A stretch of 54,468 nucleotides of DNA. It comes from Ignavibacteriales bacterium (GTDB lineage: Bacteria > Bacteroidota > Ignavibacteria > Ignavibacteriales > SURF-24). Where the stretch lies: NCBI GenBank assembly GCA_003599415.1, contig QZKB01000140.1, positions 1 through 54,468 of the forward strand, written 5' to 3'. Position numbers and translations under genes: made by a program. Shown here piece by piece: positions 1 through 8,045 of the stretch. Below the pieces are notes generated by a model. It was not told the DNA's origin. It made no database searches and worked only from the letters and a program-made list of their open reading frames with translations. Numbering within the stretch: position 1 is the stretch's first letter; each line of letters begins with the position of its first letter.

Positions 1-430
1 CAGCCGTCATTCTGAACACAAGGATATTATGTTCGGCATCATTATTTGCAACATAAATAAGAGAATCTTTAGTTACAGCAATATCATAAGCTTCCAGCAT
101 CTCAATCATATCAAAACCGCTAATCCATGGCTGATGAAAATTTGCGTTGGCGCTTCCGTAACCATAAGTACCCATCCTTCCTTTAGCTGAATCAGCATCG
201 GTATAGCTGACAAGATAACTTGAATTAGGCGAACTCCTGTAGACTAATGCCACAAAAGTATTTTCTTTAATAACACCAACCGAAATTGCAGGGTAACCAA
301 CCCCGTTAACTTCATCATCGTAAGTTGCATACTGGCAAAACCAGGGCGCATCCATTGTTTGAGCATTTGTAAAAGTATAAGGAAGGATGATCAGGAAAAA
401 CGAAAGTACAAGAAAAAATTCTTTTTTCAT
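1..430 (-). CDS. Secreted beta-propeller-like protein, 3' part beyond window edge
   Basis: The gene starts at ATG 430-428 (minus strand) and stays open for 143 codons to the window edge, so only the N-terminal part is visible. A signal peptide is clear: MKKE, a hydrophobic stretch, then a likely cleavage after T-N-A-Q. The mature part closely resembles the product of 4606-6084. Both share Y-A-T-Y-D, E-N-x-F-V-A-L-V-x-R, Y-T-x-A-D-S-A-x-G-R, G-Y-G-S-A and N-I-L-V-F blocks in the same order. By analogy with that paralogue the missing part probably holds the rest of a beta-propeller and a T9SS sorting domain (inference). A Shine-Dalgarno GGGAG lies just upstream, and a TTGACA promoter lies at 467-494. 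Function unknown; probably exported and surface-attached or released. Confidence 0.85.
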   Translation of the reverse strand, partial: MKKEFFLVLSFFLIILPYTFTNAQTMDAPWFCQYATYDDEVNGVGYPAISVGVIKENTFVALVYRSSPNSSYLVSYTDADSAKGRMGTYGYGSANANFHQPWISGFDMIEMLEAYDIAVTKDSLIYVANNDAEHNILVFRMTA

Positions 431-466
431 TTTAGTCTCCCTCAAATATTAAATATGTGCAGGAGA

Positions 467-494
467 ATTTTAAAAAATAAAATACGAATGTCAA
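467..494 (-). promoter_or_regulatory. Putative sigma-70-type promoter of the gene starting at 430
   Basis: Read on the minus strand there is a perfect TTGACA (494-489), a 16-base spacer, and TAAAAT (472-467). The expected start of transcription is near 460, giving a leader of about 30 bases with a GGGAG ribosome site before ATG 430. Similar TTGAC-type elements occur at 6123-6152 and 7594-7622. Confidence 0.5.
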
Positions 495-589
495 GAAACC
501 GTAAGCAGGATAATTTGAAAAACTAATCGCCTGGTTTGCCTCTTCGTTATTTAGTTGTAAATGATTACTGATGCTAATCAGATCTTATC

Positions 590-656
590 ATTTAAAAAGA
601 AACTCAACCCCCGCCCCCTTCTCTTACTAAGAGAAGGGGAGTAAGGGGACGAGTTG
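590..656 (-). terminator. Long GC-rich hairpin, probable terminator and repeat element
   Basis: Downstream of the FG-GAP gene (stop at 687-689) lies a nested inverted repeat. The outer arms are AACTC (601-605) and GAGTT (651-655); the inner arms are CCCCTTCTCTT and AAGAGAAGGGG around a short loop (about 615-639). Read on the minus strand it is followed by a T-rich run (600-588), as expected for an intrinsic terminator. The very C/G-rich arms stand out from the AT-rich surroundings, which suggests a dispersed palindromic repeat that doubles as a terminator. Confidence 0.55.
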
Positions 657-686
657 AAAAATAATATTTCTTTCCTAAATCAGGTT

Positions 687-3600
687 TTACTTTAGGAACA
701 GCATCTTTTTGGAAATAATTTTGTTCCCAGTAGTTAACCTGTAAATGTATGTTCCGCTTGCTAAATCAGATGCGTTGAACGGAGCCTGGTAAACTCCAGC
801 CTTCATGTATTCGTTGCTGAAGATAACTGCAGTTTCTTCACCAAGAATATTATAAATCCTTAAATCAACAACTGCATCCTGCGGAATTCCGAACTTGATA
901 GTAGTTGTCGGATTAAATGGGTTCGGATAATTCTGGTTAACAAAGAATTCCTTCGGAATATATTTTTCTACTCCGGTTGCAATATCGTTTACGAATGTTA
1001 TATCAAATGTATCTACACTTGTAACAATCGCAGATTCGCTTCCTTTTGTTTTAACTGTCCATCTTGTAACAAGAGTATCTTTCCCAGCCATCCAACCTAA
1101 TACTTTCTTTCCATCAAAAGTATAAATGCTGTCATTTAGTGCCGGACTGTTAAATGCCGGAGTTTTTAAAAGTGAGAATTGATAAATCAAAGCATCACCA
1201 TTTAAATCAACGGATTTCGTCCAGGTAGCAGTGAATTGCTGGCTTGAATCTGTTAATACAACAACTGCACCGTCTGCAGGTGAAACAGGGAAGAAGTATG
1301 GTGATGGTGGGGCAGCAACACCCTGGGTAATATCGGAATAAAGAGTAGGTATCAACTGATAGCCGCTGTTTTGAGGTACACTACTGTCAAACTGGGATGC
1401 TATTCCTATTGCATTTATAGGATAAGTAGGTTCAGGATTAAGTTTTAAGTCAGTATCATTATCAATCCTGAAAGTAAATGTTTTATAACCATCCCAGAAC
1501 GTCATTGATACTCCTGAGCTCGTGCTTGAAGCATCCGGCCAAGCATTAGAGGTTGCTGTCTTTGCTATTCCGTTAAACTTTATTCTTGTAGCTTCATAAA
1601 TTTCTCCGTTTGTCAGGAAATCATCTACTGTTACCACGATTGGTTCCGGTAATGTTGCAACACCAAGTAGAACAAGATTTACCGGTGTATCGGAAACTTC
1701 TAATTCTGTTACACCATTATAATGAGCAACTTTGCCAGTAATTCGGATTTTGCTTCCAATCGGTAAATCAGTTGAGTCATCATTGTTTGCAAAAATTAAT
1801 ATTCCACCTGTTTCATCCTGCATATAAAATCCAAGATCGGCAGAATTCTTTTGGATATTAATAGATGTAACAACTCCCATAATTGTATATTCAATACCGA
1901 TGTTATCCGGAATAAAGTCACCATTTGCATCAACTTTAACATCTGCAATTGGAGTAGTAACTACTTTAAGTAAATCAAGAATAACAATTGGAATTGGATC
2001 ACTATCTCTTGGAATTCCGGAGTAAACAATTTCAAGGTCGGAATCATCATCAACATTTGCAAGAGTTACAATATCGATTTCGTTAGCGCCTGTAACTATT
2101 CCTTCATCAATTTTAGCTGATGAATAGTTTGCTGCATCGCGTATATCACCACCTTTGTATTTTACAAGGAAGATTCCACCCTGGCTGTCTCTTGAGCCGA
2201 ATACCAAATCAATATTTCCATCTCCGTCAATATCACCTGAAGCTGCACCGTTTAATCTAACAGCGCCAACAGTACTTAAATCTGCAATAACTGTGGATTT
2301 TAAACCACCGTTTACTTCTTCAAGCAGATAGACTTTACCAGCACCAGCACTTGCCCATGCACCAACTACCAATTCCTGGATACCGTCATTATTTATATCA
2401 GTAACAGTAGAACCTTTAAATGAACTATATCCGCCGGCAACATTTGTTAAAGTATTTGCAAGCTGCCATGTACCGTTTATATACTGGAATTTATTTATTG
2501 ATCCGTTATTATCAATTGTGTAAGCGTTACTATTTACAACTGCAACATCATATTTGGTACCACCGGGAATTACTCCGGTTGAATAATCAATAACAACTAA
2601 AGGGAGACCTTCAGTTGCAGTGCGGGGAACACCGGAGAATACAGCTTCATCTATCCCATCGCCGTCAACATCGCCAACAGATGCAACATCCCACTGACCA
2701 CCAGCCATTAAACCATGGTCAATTATTGAAGTTTCATAATTGTTAACGTCAAGGATATCTCCACCTTTGTATTTAAGTCTGTAAAATGTAGCTTCATCTG
2801 TACTGTAGGTTGTTCTTGAACCAAAGACAAAATCAAGATTACCATCACCATCAATATCTCCTGAAGCACCACCGTTTAATCTTGTTGAACCTAATCCGGC
2901 AAAATCTCCGATTGTAGCAGCATCTAAACCATCACCGTTTGGTTTAAGTAAAAATACCTGTGAACCGCCAACCCATTGACCAACCACAATTTCCTTCTGG
3001 CCATTCTTATCGAGATCGACTACTGAAGCATTATTCCAAGAGCCACCAGGCACAAGACCAGATAAAACAGGTTTGGAAACATATCCGCCATTTTCATAGG
3101 CTATTGGTGTGATGTTACCGGATGAATGAATTAAATAAGCAAAATTATTTATGACCGCTAAGTCATATATTGTACCACCATCTACTGTCATACCGGCAGT
3201 TAATGCGGATGCTTCAATTGTCCAGGTTTCAGAACCATCTGCATTATCAGGAATATTACTTACTGAGATAATACCGAATCTCATATCACCTGCTCTTGCG
3301 CCATAGATTAACTCAGTTTTTCCATCGCCGTCAATATCACTTAATACCCATTTAAATGGTCTTTCGTTACCACCGTCAGCAGTTAGAATTGAGTAAGCTG
3401 CATTTGGTTTATAACTACCATCACCATTATCAACACCTAAAATATCCGAACCATCTCCTTTAGTTTCATACACAACAATGCGAGGTGGGTTCTGACTTTC
3501 TGCTGTAAGGTTATTTACAGGACCCCAGAATATTTCCATTTTACCATCACCGTCACTATCGCCATATGTTAAAGCCGGCCAGGTATTTTGTGCAGGAATT

Positions 3601-4532
3601 CCGGGGATAGCAGTGACAAACACTTGTTCCCAGTAAGCGCCGTTCATTTCAAATTTATATAACCTTGGTATAAGTTCATTCGGAGTGTCATTCCAGTCAT
3701 CATTTACCGCATAAATCTCTCGCTTGCCATCAGCGTCAAAATCAACACCGGCAATAATATTTCCAAAACCACCCGGTTCAACAGGATCTGCATTTATTAC
3801 AGCACTCCTTACAAACTGAGCAGGGGAGTTAGAACCAGAGTATTCAATTGTCCAGGTTTCGGAACCATCACCATTATCCGGAATATTATTAACGCTGATT
3901 ACTCCAAATTTAAAAGGTGAAGAAGAACCTGCACGATCTGCAAAAATAACTTCATCAACTCCGTCCTTATCAATATCATTAACAACCCATCTGAACGGGC
4001 GCATATTAACATTATCGGTAAGGTTAAAATTCCATTTGGCATTTGGAGCATAATTACCATTACCAAGATCGACACCCATTACGTCGCTACCATCTCCTTT
4101 AGATTCAAAAACTATTATACGGGCAGGATTAGGATTTGCCGAAGCATCAAGATTGTTTACTGGTCCCCAGATAATTTCCATTTTTCCATCTTTATCAAGA
4201 TCTCCTGAAGTTAGTGCCGGCCATGTGTTTTGTAAAGGAATATCTAATGTAGCGGACCAAACTGAATCCCATTGATTACCATTTTTTTCGAACTTATAAA
4301 TTCTAGGGATTAATTCATTCGGAGTATCGTTCCAGTCATCATTCACCGCGTAAATTTCAGTTTTTCCATCACCATCAAAATCAACTCCTGAAACTAAATT
4401 TCCAATTCCTCCGGGTTCAAGTACCGGAACCGGAATAACACTTTGTCTTATGAATTGATCTGTTTGAGTGAACGCACCTGAAGAAAGAAAGACGAATAGA
4501 AATGCAGAAAAGAACAGAATAAAATTTTTCAT
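687..4532 (-). CDS. Secreted FG-GAP/VCBS-repeat protein with T9SS sorting domain
   Basis: This 1281-residue protein has an N-terminal signal peptide (cleavage near F-T-Q-T, residue 24). It carries about a dozen calcium-loop motifs of the D-x-D-x-D-G-x-x-E/D type (for example DFDGDGKTE, DIDGDGNLD, DVDGDGIDE), typical of FG-GAP/VCBS beta-propeller blades. Residues 27-231 and 240-441 are a direct duplication (YAVNDDWNDTPNELIPR is identical in both), and 452-654 and 656-856 are a second duplicated pair. Residues about 862-1100 look like an OB-fold domain of the kind seen beside exported nucleases (I-M-G-V-V-T-S, F-Y-M-Q-D-E-T-G-G-I). A Fn3-like segment follows, then the T9SS type A sorting domain (about 1195-1281) with NQNYPNPFNPTTT and a final K-K-M-L-F-L-K. 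The start has a good GGAGAG ribosome site. It probably binds calcium and sits at the cell surface; ligand unknown. Confidence 0.93.
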   Translation of the reverse strand: MKNFILFFSAFLFVFLSSGAFTQTDQFIRQSVIPVPVLEPGGIGNLVSGVDFDGDGKTEIYAVNDDWNDTPNELIPRIYKFEKNGNQWDSVWSATLDIPLQNTWPALTSGDLDKDGKMEIIWGPVNNLDASANPNPARIIVFESKGDGSDVMGVDLGNGNYAPNAKWNFNLTDNVNMRPFRWVVNDIDKDGVDEVIFADRAGSSSPFKFGVISVNNIPDNGDGSETWTIEYSGSNSPAQFVRSAVINADPVEPGGFGNIIAGVDFDADGKREIYAVNDDWNDTPNELIPRLYKFEMNGAYWEQVFVTAIPGIPAQNTWPALTYGDSDGDGKMEIFWGPVNNLTAESQNPPRIVVYETKGDGSDILGVDNGDGSYKPNAAYSILTADGGNERPFKWVLSDIDGDGKTELIYGARAGDMRFGIISVSNIPDNADGSETWTIEASALTAGMTVDGGTIYDLAVINNFAYLIHSSGNITPIAYENGGYVSKPVLSGLVPGGSWNNASVVDLDKNGQKEIVVGQWVGGSQVFLLKPNGDGLDAATIGDFAGLGSTRLNGGASGDIDGDGNLDFVFGSRTTYSTDEATFYRLKYKGGDILDVNNYETSIIDHGLMAGGQWDVASVGDVDGDGIDEAVFSGVPRTATEGLPLVVIDYSTGVIPGGTKYDVAVVNSNAYTIDNNGSINKFQYINGTWQLANTLTNVAGGYSSFKGSTVTDINNDGIQELVVGAWASAGAGKVYLLEEVNGGLKSTVIADLSTVGAVRLNGAASGDIDGDGNIDLVFGSRDSQGGIFLVKYKGGDIRDAANYSSAKIDEGIVTGANEIDIVTLANVDDDSDLEIVYSGIPRDSDPIPIVILDLLKVVTTPIADVKVDANGDFIPDNIGIEYTIMGVVTSINIQKNSADLGFYMQDETGGILIFANNDDSTDLPIGSKIRITGKVAHYNGVTELEVSDTPVNLVLLGVATLPEPIVVTVDDFLTNGEIYEATRIKFNGIAKTATSNAWPDASSTSSGVSMTFWDGYKTFTFRIDNDTDLKLNPEPTYPINAIGIASQFDSSVPQNSGYQLIPTLYSDITQGVAAPPSPYFFPVSPADGAVVVLTDSSQQFTATWTKSVDLNGDALIYQFSLLKTPAFNSPALNDSIYTFDGKKVLGWMAGKDTLVTRWTVKTKGSESAIVTSVDTFDITFVNDIATGVEKYIPKEFFVNQNYPNPFNPTTTIKFGIPQDAVVDLRIYNILGEETAVIFSNEYMKAGVYQAPFNASDLASGTYIYRLTTGNKIISKKMLFLK

Positions 4533-4566
4533 GAATTCTCTCCTTTGTAATTATTTGAAATAATTG

Positions 4567-4598
4567 AAAAAAGGAGGCCGGTTTTTTTACCGGCCTTC
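4567..4598 (-). terminator. Intrinsic terminator of the 4606-6084 gene
   Basis: On the minus strand a stem of about 9 bp (AGGCCGG with CCGGCCT at its core; 4598-4590 with 4581-4573), a seven-base A loop, and then six T (4572-4567) lie eight bases after the stop codon. It separates this gene from the FG-GAP gene downstream. Confidence 0.8.
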
Positions 4599-4605
4599 AT
4601 TATAA

Positions 4606-6084
4606 TTATTTAACTAATGTCATTTTCTTAGTGAATTGTGTATTTCCGGCTTTGAGCGTATAGAAATAATTTCCGGAAGCTAATTTTGAGGCATCATAAG
4701 TAAACTTATAGGTTCCTTTTTCAAATGAAGTTGAATTAATAAGTTTAGTAATGAGCTCGCCTGTTGAAGAGTAAACTGTTAATGTAACATCCGATCGCTC
4801 TTTAATAGAAAATTCTATTGTTGTACTCGGATTAAAAGGATTTGGATAATTCTGTTTAAGTGAAAATTCATCAGGTACTATTCCTTCCTCTTTAACAACA
4901 CCGGTAATTGTTAAAGGAATAACAGGTAATGTACCACCATATTGCCATTTATCAACCGTCCATCCATAGAATGAAACTGAATAAACATTATTATTATTAT
5001 CGAATGCAACGTTATAAGGTGAAGTATAGCTTGATGCGTTTCCAGGTACATCTCCGTCACCTCTGCTTTGATATGAAGAATCACACATCAGAAAATTCCA
5101 TTGTGCACAATCAATTGTATCAACGGCAGAACCTGTATTAGGATTTAGTAAATAGATTCTTCCATATTCATAACCTGAACCGGTTTTGAAGTTGTTTGCA
5201 CAAGCTACAAATAATATATTTTTATCAAACATAAAATTTAATCCCCATGGACCTGGATTTAGAGTATCACCAGCAGATGCAACCGGTCTGTCAGTTAAAG
5301 TAAAACTGAAAGCTGGATTCAGAGTATAACCTGTTTCAGGAGTGCCTGTATAACAATAAACTTTATCCAGTTCATAGTTAGAGACATAAATTACAGTTCC
5401 TTCTTTATTAACTGTAATTCCTCTTAAATCGCCGGAATCCGGAACAGTGATAGTCTGCATCGGGTTTGAAGGAACACCTTGCGACCAGTTCGCATCTTTT
5501 GCATAACCCTCATAAACCAGAACCTTTCCGGGATTAGGCCCGTTGCCTGAAGTTGACACATAAACTTTTCCATTTGCATCAACATCAATACCCCATAAGC
5601 TATCGGAGTCAAGAACTCCAAGTGTGCTCATTCTGTATTCGGTTGAAAGTATTTCGGTTGCAGTTTTCTGAAAAACCAAAATGTTTCTGTCGGGATCATT
5701 GCTTGCGGCATAAACATAGCCATCGGAAGTCCCCTCTAAATCGGTAGCATATTGTAGCTCAACAATATCAAATCCGTTAACCCATGTTTCATGAATTCCT
5801 GCACATGCGGAACCATAACCATTAAAATTCAATCTGCCTGTTGCTGAATCAGCATTAGTATAACCAATTAAGAAACAAGTATTGTTTGATAGTCTTGTAA
5901 CAAGAGCAACAAAATCATTTTCACCAACAACTGCTACGGAAGGAACATTATAACCTGTTCCGTTAGCGCTGTTGTCATAAGTTGCATAAAGACATTTCCA
6001 GTCTTTGTCAATGGTTTGAGCCTGGGTGTGAGAAATAAGGACGAGAAAAAGAAAAGAAAGAATGAACGAGTAAAAATACTTCAT
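4606..6084 (-). CDS. Secreted beta-propeller-like protein with T9SS sorting domain
   Basis: This encodes 492 residues from ATG 6084, which is preceded by GAGGAGG at proper spacing and begins a typical signal peptide (MKYFYSF to T-Q-A-Q). An upstream in-frame ATG at 6144 would put 20 charged residues before the signal peptide and overlap the promoter, so it is rejected. The middle has repeated Y-V-Y-A/S and N-x-V-Y-x-V-S-blade motifs, such as N-G-K-V-Y-V-S-T-S-G-N-G, reminiscent of SMP-30/NHL-type propellers. The last about 85 residues are a T9SS type A sorting domain (LKQNYPNPFNPSTTIEFSI, ending K-K-M-T-L-V-K). It is paralogous to the partial gene at 1-430. It has its own promoter and terminator. 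Exact function unknown. Confidence 0.92.
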   Translation of the reverse strand: MKYFYSFILSFLFLVLISHTQAQTIDKDWKCLYATYDNSANGTGYNVPSVAVVGENDFVALVTRLSNNTCFLIGYTNADSATGRLNFNGYGSACAGIHETWVNGFDIVELQYATDLEGTSDGYVYAASNDPDRNILVFQKTATEILSTEYRMSTLGVLDSDSLWGIDVDANGKVYVSTSGNGPNPGKVLVYEGYAKDANWSQGVPSNPMQTITVPDSGDLRGITVNKEGTVIYVSNYELDKVYCYTGTPETGYTLNPAFSFTLTDRPVASAGDTLNPGPWGLNFMFDKNILFVACANNFKTGSGYEYGRIYLLNPNTGSAVDTIDCAQWNFLMCDSSYQSRGDGDVPGNASSYTSPYNVAFDNNNNVYSVSFYGWTVDKWQYGGTLPVIPLTITGVVKEEGIVPDEFSLKQNYPNPFNPSTTIEFSIKERSDVTLTVYSSTGELITKLINSTSFEKGTYKFTYDASKLASGNYFYTLKAGNTQFTKKMTLVK

Positions 6085-6122
6085 CTGAGCCTCCTCTCGA
6101 AAATTTCTGTTAAAAACATTTT

Positions 6123-6152
6123 CAAGTTTAAAAAATCTATCCATAAAGTCAA
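6123..6152 (-). promoter_or_regulatory. Putative promoter of the 4606-6084 gene
   Basis: Read on the minus strand: TTGACT (6152-6147), 16-base spacer, TAAACT (6130-6125), followed by TG. TAAACTTG also fits the Bacteroidota -7 pattern TAnnTTTG except for one base. The predicted start point is about 35 bases upstream of ATG 6084. Confidence 0.5.
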
Positions 6153-6200
6153 GGTTATTTTATGTATTTTTAATTCAATTATGTTGATTATTTTGTATTT

Positions 6201-7550
6201 ATGAAAAAATATTTTAAGTCATTTCTGCATAAACAAATATTACGGTTAGCGCTACCCGCAATTGCAGGCCTTTCCTCTCAGATGATTGTTTCTCTTGTTG
6301 ATACGGCAATGATTGGCCGTTTAAATGAAGCTAAATATGCTCTTGCGGCAATGGGAATTGGTGTAATGGCAACCTGGGCTCTTATAAGTTTTTTCTCAAG
6401 TCTCTCTACCGGAACACACGTTCTTGTTGCAAGGAAATTCGGGAATAATGACTTTAACGGTTGTGGCCAGGTAATGAATATATCCCTTATATTATCTTTA
6501 ATGATTGGCCTAGTTGTAAGTTTCCTTGGAGTAAGTTTTGCATATACCATTTCCCATTTTTTTGCTGCGGATTTTACGGTAGGCGATTTAGCCGGAGATT
6601 TTCTTCATTATAGGTTTATGGGAATTCCGTTTTTCCTTCTCACGGTTTCCTACCGTGGATTTTTTTTCGGAATCGGTAAAACTAAAATTTTCATGTACTC
6701 GGGAATTTTAGTAAATGTTCTGAATATTATTTTTAGTTACACATTTATTTACGGAGCTTTCGGCGCTCCTAAGATGGGACTTGCCGGGGGTGGACTTGGA
6801 GCTACACTTGCAACTATAAGCGATTCTCTTTTTTATTTCTTTGTCACTCTAAGGAAAGATTACCGGCGGAAATTTTATTATTTCAGGCATTTTAAATTCG
6901 ATACGAAAATTTTCAGATCAATCTTAAAAATATCTCTGCCTGTATCTCTTCAGAATGTATTAATACTTGTTGGCTTCCTAAGCTTTATATCCATTACCGG
7001 TTTGATTGGTACTTTGGAACAGGCTGCTTCTCAGACTGTGGTTTCTTCATTGTTCATATCATTTATGCCTTGTTTCGGATTCGGTATTGCCGCTCAAACT
7101 CTAGTTGGAAATAATCTGGGTTCGGGCAAATTTAGGCTGGCAAAGATCTACGGATTTGAAACCACGAGGATTGCAACTTATTATACCTTAGCACTCGGGA
7201 TTGTCTTTTTACTTTTCCCACAATTTATTCTATACCTTGTAACAACAAATGAAGCTGTAATTGAAACTGCCGTTCCGATTTTAAGGGTTGCAGGATTTGC
7301 ACAAATATTCTATGCAACGGGAATTGTACTTGCAAACGGTTTACAGGCTGCAGGAGAATCCCTTTTTGTTATGGCGGCCGAGGTAATTACAAACTGGTTC
7401 ATATTCATTGTTTTATCATATTACCTTGGTGTTTATCTTAAGTTTGGTTTAATGGGCGCCTGGTTTGCACTTCCATTTTATATTATATGTTATTCTCTTG
7501 CTGTGTATCTGAAATTCAGGTTTGGGAAATGGCAAACCGAGGTCGGATGA
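6201..7550 (+). CDS. MATE family multidrug/sodium antiporter
   Basis: This 449-residue polytopic membrane protein has about 12 predicted hydrophobic segments and two homologous halves, as in the MATE (DinF/NorM) family. The N-terminal signature R-L-A-L-P-A-I-A-G-L with V-D-T-A-M-I-G-R-L is characteristic. The second half repeats it as I-S-L-P-V-S-L-Q-N-V-L. The family exports cationic or lipophilic compounds using Na+ or H+ gradients; the substrate cannot be read from sequence. It is divergent from the T9SS gene at 4606-6084 across a 116-bp gap. The start has no clear Shine-Dalgarno sequence. Confidence 0.92.
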   Translation: MKKYFKSFLHKQILRLALPAIAGLSSQMIVSLVDTAMIGRLNEAKYALAAMGIGVMATWALISFFSSLSTGTHVLVARKFGNNDFNGCGQVMNISLILSLMIGLVVSFLGVSFAYTISHFFAADFTVGDLAGDFLHYRFMGIPFFLLTVSYRGFFFGIGKTKIFMYSGILVNVLNIIFSYTFIYGAFGAPKMGLAGGGLGATLATISDSLFYFFVTLRKDYRRKFYYFRHFKFDTKIFRSILKISLPVSLQNVLILVGFLSFISITGLIGTLEQAASQTVVSSLFISFMPCFGFGIAAQTLVGNNLGSGKFRLAKIYGFETTRIATYYTLALGIVFLLFPQFILYLVTTNEAVIETAVPILRVAGFAQIFYATGIVLANGLQAAGESLFVMAAEVITNWFIFIVLSYYLGVYLKFGLMGAWFALPFYIICYSLAVYLKFRFGKWQTEVG

Positions 7551-7593
7551 ATTGTGACTTAAAAAGAAAAATTAAATTTTTATGAGAAAACTA

Positions 7594-7624
7594 TTGACAA
7601 TCTTTTATTCTTGGAATATATTTG
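7594..7624 (+). promoter_or_regulatory. Consensus promoter giving a probably leaderless mRNA
   Basis: TTGACA (7594-7599), exactly 17 bases, TATATT (7617-7622). The same -10 region reads TATATTTG (7617-7624), a full match to the Bacteroidota TAnnTTTG element. Transcription should begin near 7629, only about three bases before ATG 7632. Confidence 0.65.
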
Positions 7625-7631
7625 CTGTGTA

Positions 7632-8030
7632 ATGAAGAAAATTAGTTTAATACTGACCATAATTTTACTCGGAGGGACCATGTTCTCCGGGGCTTACTTC
7701 AATTCCATTAATGGCTGGAGTGAGTCTAATGATATTGTTATTAAGTGGGAAACTGGTGTTGAAAATAATTTAGATCATTTTACAGTTGAAAGAAAAACGC
7801 CAAATTCTTCATTTGTACCTATTAATAATATTGAACCAAAAGGCAACAACTCAGTTTATAAATATATTGATGAAGGTCTATTTAAAACTGATAGCGATAT
7901 ATATATTTACAGGATTGCTATTTACGAAAATAACAATCCAACACCAGCGTATTCCCAGGAGATTGCAGTTTCACATAGCCTTTCCTTTGTAAAAAGAACC
8001 TGGGGAAGCATCAAAGCAATGTTCAGATAA
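7632..8030 (+). CDS. Small exported protein with fibronectin III-like fold
   Basis: This encodes 132 residues from ATG 7632. An in-frame TTG at 7611 would add seven residues, but it lies inside the promoter spacer (TTGACA-N17-TATATT), so the later ATG is preferred. MKKISLILTIILLGG forms a signal peptide or membrane anchor. The rest (I-V-I-K-W-E-T-G-V-E-N-N-L-D-H-F, V-E-R-K, Y-K-Y-I-D, Y-I-Y-R-I-A-I) has the spacing of a single Fn3-like domain as found in many Ignavibacteria secreted proteins. It has no sorting domain. It opens a run of closely spaced genes (15 bases to the SpoIID-like gene). Function unknown. Confidence 0.75.
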   Translation: MKKISLILTIILLGGTMFSGAYFNSINGWSESNDIVIKWETGVENNLDHFTVERKTPNSSFVPINNIEPKGNNSVYKYIDEGLFKTDSDIYIYRIAIYENNNPTPAYSQEIAVSHSLSFVKRTWGSIKAMFR

Positions 8031-8045
8031 TCTTCCGAAACTTCA

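Noticed and set aside
4929..5141. Small plus-strand open frame inside the T9SS gene
   Set aside because: Antisense shadow of a well-supported coding frame; no ribosome site, no recognisable product.
6085..6144. N-terminal extension of the 4606-6084 protein to an upstream ATG
   Set aside because: The added residues are charged and precede a complete signal peptide; the extension overlaps the promoter and lacks a ribosome site, while ATG 6084 has GAGGAGG.
7612..7625. TGG...GC pattern over the 7594 promoter as sigma-54 site
   Set aside because: The spacing is nine instead of ten bases, and a full sigma-70-type promoter overlaps it.
7611..7631. TTG start for the small Fn3-like protein
   Set aside because: It lies between the -35 and -10 elements of the promoter, so it would not be in the mRNA.
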